A DNA stretch of 44,254 nt from NCBI GenBank assembly GCA_018396815.1, contig JAGTQY010000007.1, positions 1-44,254 on the forward strand, read 5' to 3'. Below, in pieces: positions 42,279-44,254 of the stretch; the first letter of the stretch is position 1, and each line of letters begins with the position of its first letter. A program made the translations under genes and the position numbers. The notes beneath the pieces were generated by a model. It did no database searches. It saw nothing but the letters and a program-made list of their open reading frames with translations, and was not told where the DNA came from. This DNA comes from Candidatus Bathyarchaeota archaeon (GTDB taxonomy: Archaea; Thermoproteota; Bathyarchaeia; 40CM-2-53-6; DTDX01).

Positions 42279-43547
42279 ATGGTTACTCGAAAAACTTTAT
42301 TTTTAATTATTTTAGCTTTAACTATTAAGGGTTTTCTTGCTTTAATAACACCTAGAAGCTTTGATTTCATAAATATAGCTTATATGGGTAGTTTTAAAGC
42401 TTTTAAGCTTCCATCTTTAACACCTTATTTTTTTACAGCTTTATTAATGAATTTACCTTTTAGAGTTTGGCTTTTAATGCCTATACCTCATCCATCTGTA
42501 TATAATTTTTTAAGGTATGATTTTTTCTCTGCTACAACTGAGGCTTTCCTTTACGTTGGCTTAATGAAGCTTCCAATGCTTATTTTTGATGGTTTAACAG
42601 GTTTAATAATTTATAAAATAGTTAAAATTTATACCTTGAAGAAAGAGGCTTTAACAGCTGTTTGGCTTTGGTTTTTTAATCCTTATTTAACAATTGCCAT
42701 AGAAATGGATGGAACAATAGATATTGTAAGTGTTTTCTTTGCTTCAACCAGCATTTATTTTTTCATTAAAGAAAAATTTAGTTTAAGCGGTGTTTTATTA
42801 GCGGTGGGAAGTATTGCAAGATTTTGGCCTTTAACTTTAACACCTTTTTATTTAATTGTTTTAATTTGTAGGAAAACTTGGAAGAATCTTACAGCTTTTG
42901 CATTAAGTTTTTTAATAACTATTTTAGTGTTTATAACGCCTATAGCTTTAATTAATGGTTTAAAGGTTTTTCAAGATTTATATGATATGTTAATTTCTTA
43001 TGCTGCAGAACATGAATTTAAATGGTTTTTAGGTTTCAATATTTCAGGTTTAAATAAAGTAACCATAAATATAGTAAGCCTTTTCTATATTCTTCAGGCT
43101 TTCTTAACATTAAAGTTTTGGAGAAAAAATTTAAAAACTATTTTGGAATGCGCTTTTTTAGTTTTACTAGTTTTTACAGCCTTTGCTTACTGGAACAGAT
43201 ATTATACAATTTGGGTTACACAATTATTGATTATAGATTACGCATTAAATAACGTAGCTAAACATGAGAAAAAATTAAATTATAAAGTTTTATTTATTTT
43301 ATTTTGGGTTGGTTTAGCTTTATTTAATTTTTCATTATGGTGGATTCCACCGCTTTTCTTTATTTACCCTTATACAAAATGGCTTTCAAATCTAGATATT
43401 GCTTTTAAAGCTTTTGGAGCTAAAGAATTTTCAAGCCTTTTAATTCCAACTTTTGGAAGATCAATTTCAGCTGCTTCAGCTTTAATATACTTTATGAAAA
43501 TTAATTTTAGAAACTTTAAGAAAGAATATTTATTTAAGTTTAAGTAA
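42279..43547 (+). CDS. GT-C-like integral membrane glycosyltransferase, paralogue 2
   Basis: The 422-residue protein aligns by eye with its upstream neighbour: KLPMLIFDGLTGLIIYKIVK, WLWFFNPYLTIAIEMDG and GSIARFWPLTLTPFYLIVL match the same segments, and the first loop carries Asp (RSFDF) where the neighbour has Glu. About ten membrane helices. The pair is a tandem duplication that has diverged considerably, so the two may transfer different sugars or to different acceptors. Confidence 0.75.
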   Translation: MVTRKTLFLIILALTIKGFLALITPRSFDFINIAYMGSFKAFKLPSLTPYFFTALLMNLPFRVWLLMPIPHPSVYNFLRYDFFSATTEAFLYVGLMKLPMLIFDGLTGLIIYKIVKIYTLKKEALTAVWLWFFNPYLTIAIEMDGTIDIVSVFFASTSIYFFIKEKFSLSGVLLAVGSIARFWPLTLTPFYLIVLICRKTWKNLTAFALSFLITILVFITPIALINGLKVFQDLYDMLISYAAEHEFKWFLGFNISGLNKVTINIVSLFYILQAFLTLKFWRKNLKTILECAFLVLLVFTAFAYWNRYYTIWVTQLLIIDYALNNVAKHEKKLNYKVLFILFWVGLALFNFSLWWIPPLFFIYPYTKWLSNLDIAFKAFGAKEFSSLLIPTFGRSISAASALIYFMKINFRNFKKEYLFKFK

Positions 43548-43551
43548 TACT

Positions 43552-43668
43552 CTACTTAATTTTCGCATAAACCGTTATACTATGCTTTACGCATGCTTCT
43601 TTAGCTTTATCCTTAGCATATAATGCAACAATCATTAGTTTATCAGGTTTTTCTAGTAAACCTTTCAT
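43552..43668 (-). CDS. Possible 38-residue small protein
   Basis: ATG 43668 opens a 38-codon frame (MKGLLEKPDKLMIVALYAKD...VYAKIK) ending at TAG 43552, with GAGG 11 bases upstream. It is convergent with the glycosyltransferase gene (4-base gap). The composition is protein-like, but it is short and I recognise no family; it could be a gene fragment. Confidence 0.25.
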   Translation of the reverse strand: MKGLLEKPDKLMIVALYAKDKAKEACVKHSITVYAKIK

Positions 43669-43870
43669 AAAAATTTAATTCCTCTTGAACGTTATTGCAT
43701 CTAATCACCTTATATGAAAGGTTATTTCAAGCATCTGCAACATTATGATTTTTTGAATGTTAAGATTTCTAAAATCCTTATTTTAGGAATAAAATATTGA
43801 GGAATATAAAAAATAAAGCTTAAAGAATTAAGCTTTTCGATTTTTACATAATAAATGCAAAACATCGATA

Positions 43871-43880
43871 AATATATAAA
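43871..43880 (+). promoter_or_regulatory. TATA box for the coiled-coil gene
   Basis: AAATATATAAA lies about 40-48 bases before the start at 43919. Confidence 0.45.
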
Positions 43881-43918
43881 TGCTTTAAACATTAAAGAAT
43901 GTGGGATAAGAAAAATTG

Positions 43919-44254
43919 ATGATGAGCGAATTAAAAAAAACTTTTCTTAAGCTTCTTGAAGAAGATTTAGAATTTAGATACGCTATTGCGGGTTTAATTG
44001 GGTTACGTGAGGTTTTAAATAGGCTTGATAAAGTTGAGGAAGAAATTAAAAAATTATGGGAGGAAGTAAAGGAATTAAGAATTGGGCAAAACAAGCTATG
44101 GGAGGAAGTAAGGAGTTTAAGAGAAGGACAAGAAAAACTTTGGGAGAATCAGAATAAGCTATGGGAAGAAGTTAAAGCGTTGAGAGAAGGACAGAATAAG
44201 CTATGGGAAGAAGTTAAAGCTTTAAGAGAAGGGCAAAACAAGCTATGGGAAGAA
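43919..44254 (+). CDS. DUF3782-like coiled-coil protein (3' end beyond window)
   Basis: From ATG 43919 (ATG 43922 and TTG 43916 are alternatives) the frame stays open to the window end, 112 codons. After an N-terminal helix pair (LKLLEEDLEFRYAIAGLIGL, REVLNRLDKVEEE) it becomes a repeating coiled coil with the 14-residue unit NKLWEEVKALREGQ. This matches archaeal DUF3782 proteins, where such a coiled coil precedes a PD-(D/E)XK nuclease-like domain; that part would lie beyond the window. Function unknown. Confidence 0.78.
   Translation, partial: MMSELKKTFLKLLEEDLEFRYAIAGLIGLREVLNRLDKVEEEIKKLWEEVKELRIGQNKLWEEVRSLREGQEKLWENQNKLWEEVKALREGQNKLWEEVKALREGQNKLWEE
44153..44254 (+). repeat. 42-nt tandem repeat encoding heptad pairs
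   Basis: Near-identical 42-base units begin at 44153, 44195 and 44237 and run off the window; older, diverged units precede them from about 44050. Each encodes two heptads of the coiled coil. Confidence 0.8.

Larger units (their letters stand above)
43548..43918. other. 371-base gap with a promoter and one possible small gene
   Basis: It holds the small minus-strand frame at 43552-43668, then AT-rich non-coding DNA with the TATA box at 43871-43880. I see nothing else. Confidence 0.4.

Noticed and set aside
1-44254. CRISPR arrays or rRNA genes
   Set aside because: I saw no regularly spaced palindromic repeats with unique spacers and no rRNA-like sequence; the only tandem repeats lie inside coding regions.

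Overview
The window is AT-rich archaeal DNA. The support is a tRNA gene with an encoded CCA end and an apparent intron in the D arm, GGTGA/GAGG ribosome binding sites often followed by TTG starts, TATA-type promoters, and archaeal families (PIN-KH ATPase, KaiC/GvpD-like ATPase, DUF2148 protein, Lrp/RAM regulators, VapBC, a DUF3782-like coiled-coil protein). A TACK archaeon, perhaps Bathyarchaeia, fits best, but this rests on gene content alone.

Layout. (1) 1-4961: a minus-strand operon for an ABC-2 exporter (ATPase, permease) followed by two secreted or surface proteins, with a divergent PadR regulator; a long inverted repeat lies in the shared promoter region. (2) 4971-18180: an amine/amino-acid catabolism island. 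It holds an acetate/succinate-type transporter, a diaminopentanoate-dehydrogenase-like enzyme, an M20 hydrolase, and a six-gene minus-strand operon joining an MttB-type methyltransferase to a multi-subunit FAD/Fe-S amino-acid dehydrogenase of the HcnABC/archaeal proline dehydrogenase type. Divergent to it are an APC permease, an unrecognised 400-residue protein, a four-cluster polyferredoxin and a tungsten aldehyde:ferredoxin oxidoreductase (AOR). A coherent but unproven reading is uptake of an N-methylated amino acid or betaine, demethylation, oxidation with electrons going to Fe-S carriers, and oxidation of the released aldehyde by the AOR. (3) 18159-22993: a minus-strand operon of kbl, tdh, a fold-type-II PLP enzyme, a metallophosphoesterase and a nucleotidyltransferase-like protein; the first two convert threonine to glycine and acetyl-CoA. 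(4) 23156-28542: two Lrp-family regulators, an ArsM-like arsenite methyltransferase, a second M20 hydrolase, a VapBC pair and a NodIJ-type ABC exporter.

(5) 28543-31396: a gene-poor stretch with a decayed VapB-like antitoxin, a KaiC/GvpD-like ATPase, another decayed reading frame and tRNA-Met(CAT). (6) 31527-34594: housekeeping genes (PIN-KH ATPase, adenylate kinase, DUF2148 Fe-S protein). (7) 34639-43547: a cell-surface cluster with an M6-like secreted metalloprotease carrying InlB-like repeats and a CFI-box, a paralogue whose zinc site is destroyed, a small anchored protein, and two tandem GT-C-like membrane glycosyltransferases. (8) The window ends inside a coiled-coil-repeat gene of the DUF3782 type.

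The most unusual items are the MttB/dehydrogenase/AOR island with no corrinoid protein nearby, the pseudoprotease paralogue, the D-arm intron in tRNA-Met, the Asp-for-Cys substitution at the AOR cluster, and the inverted repeat at the PadR/ABC promoter.
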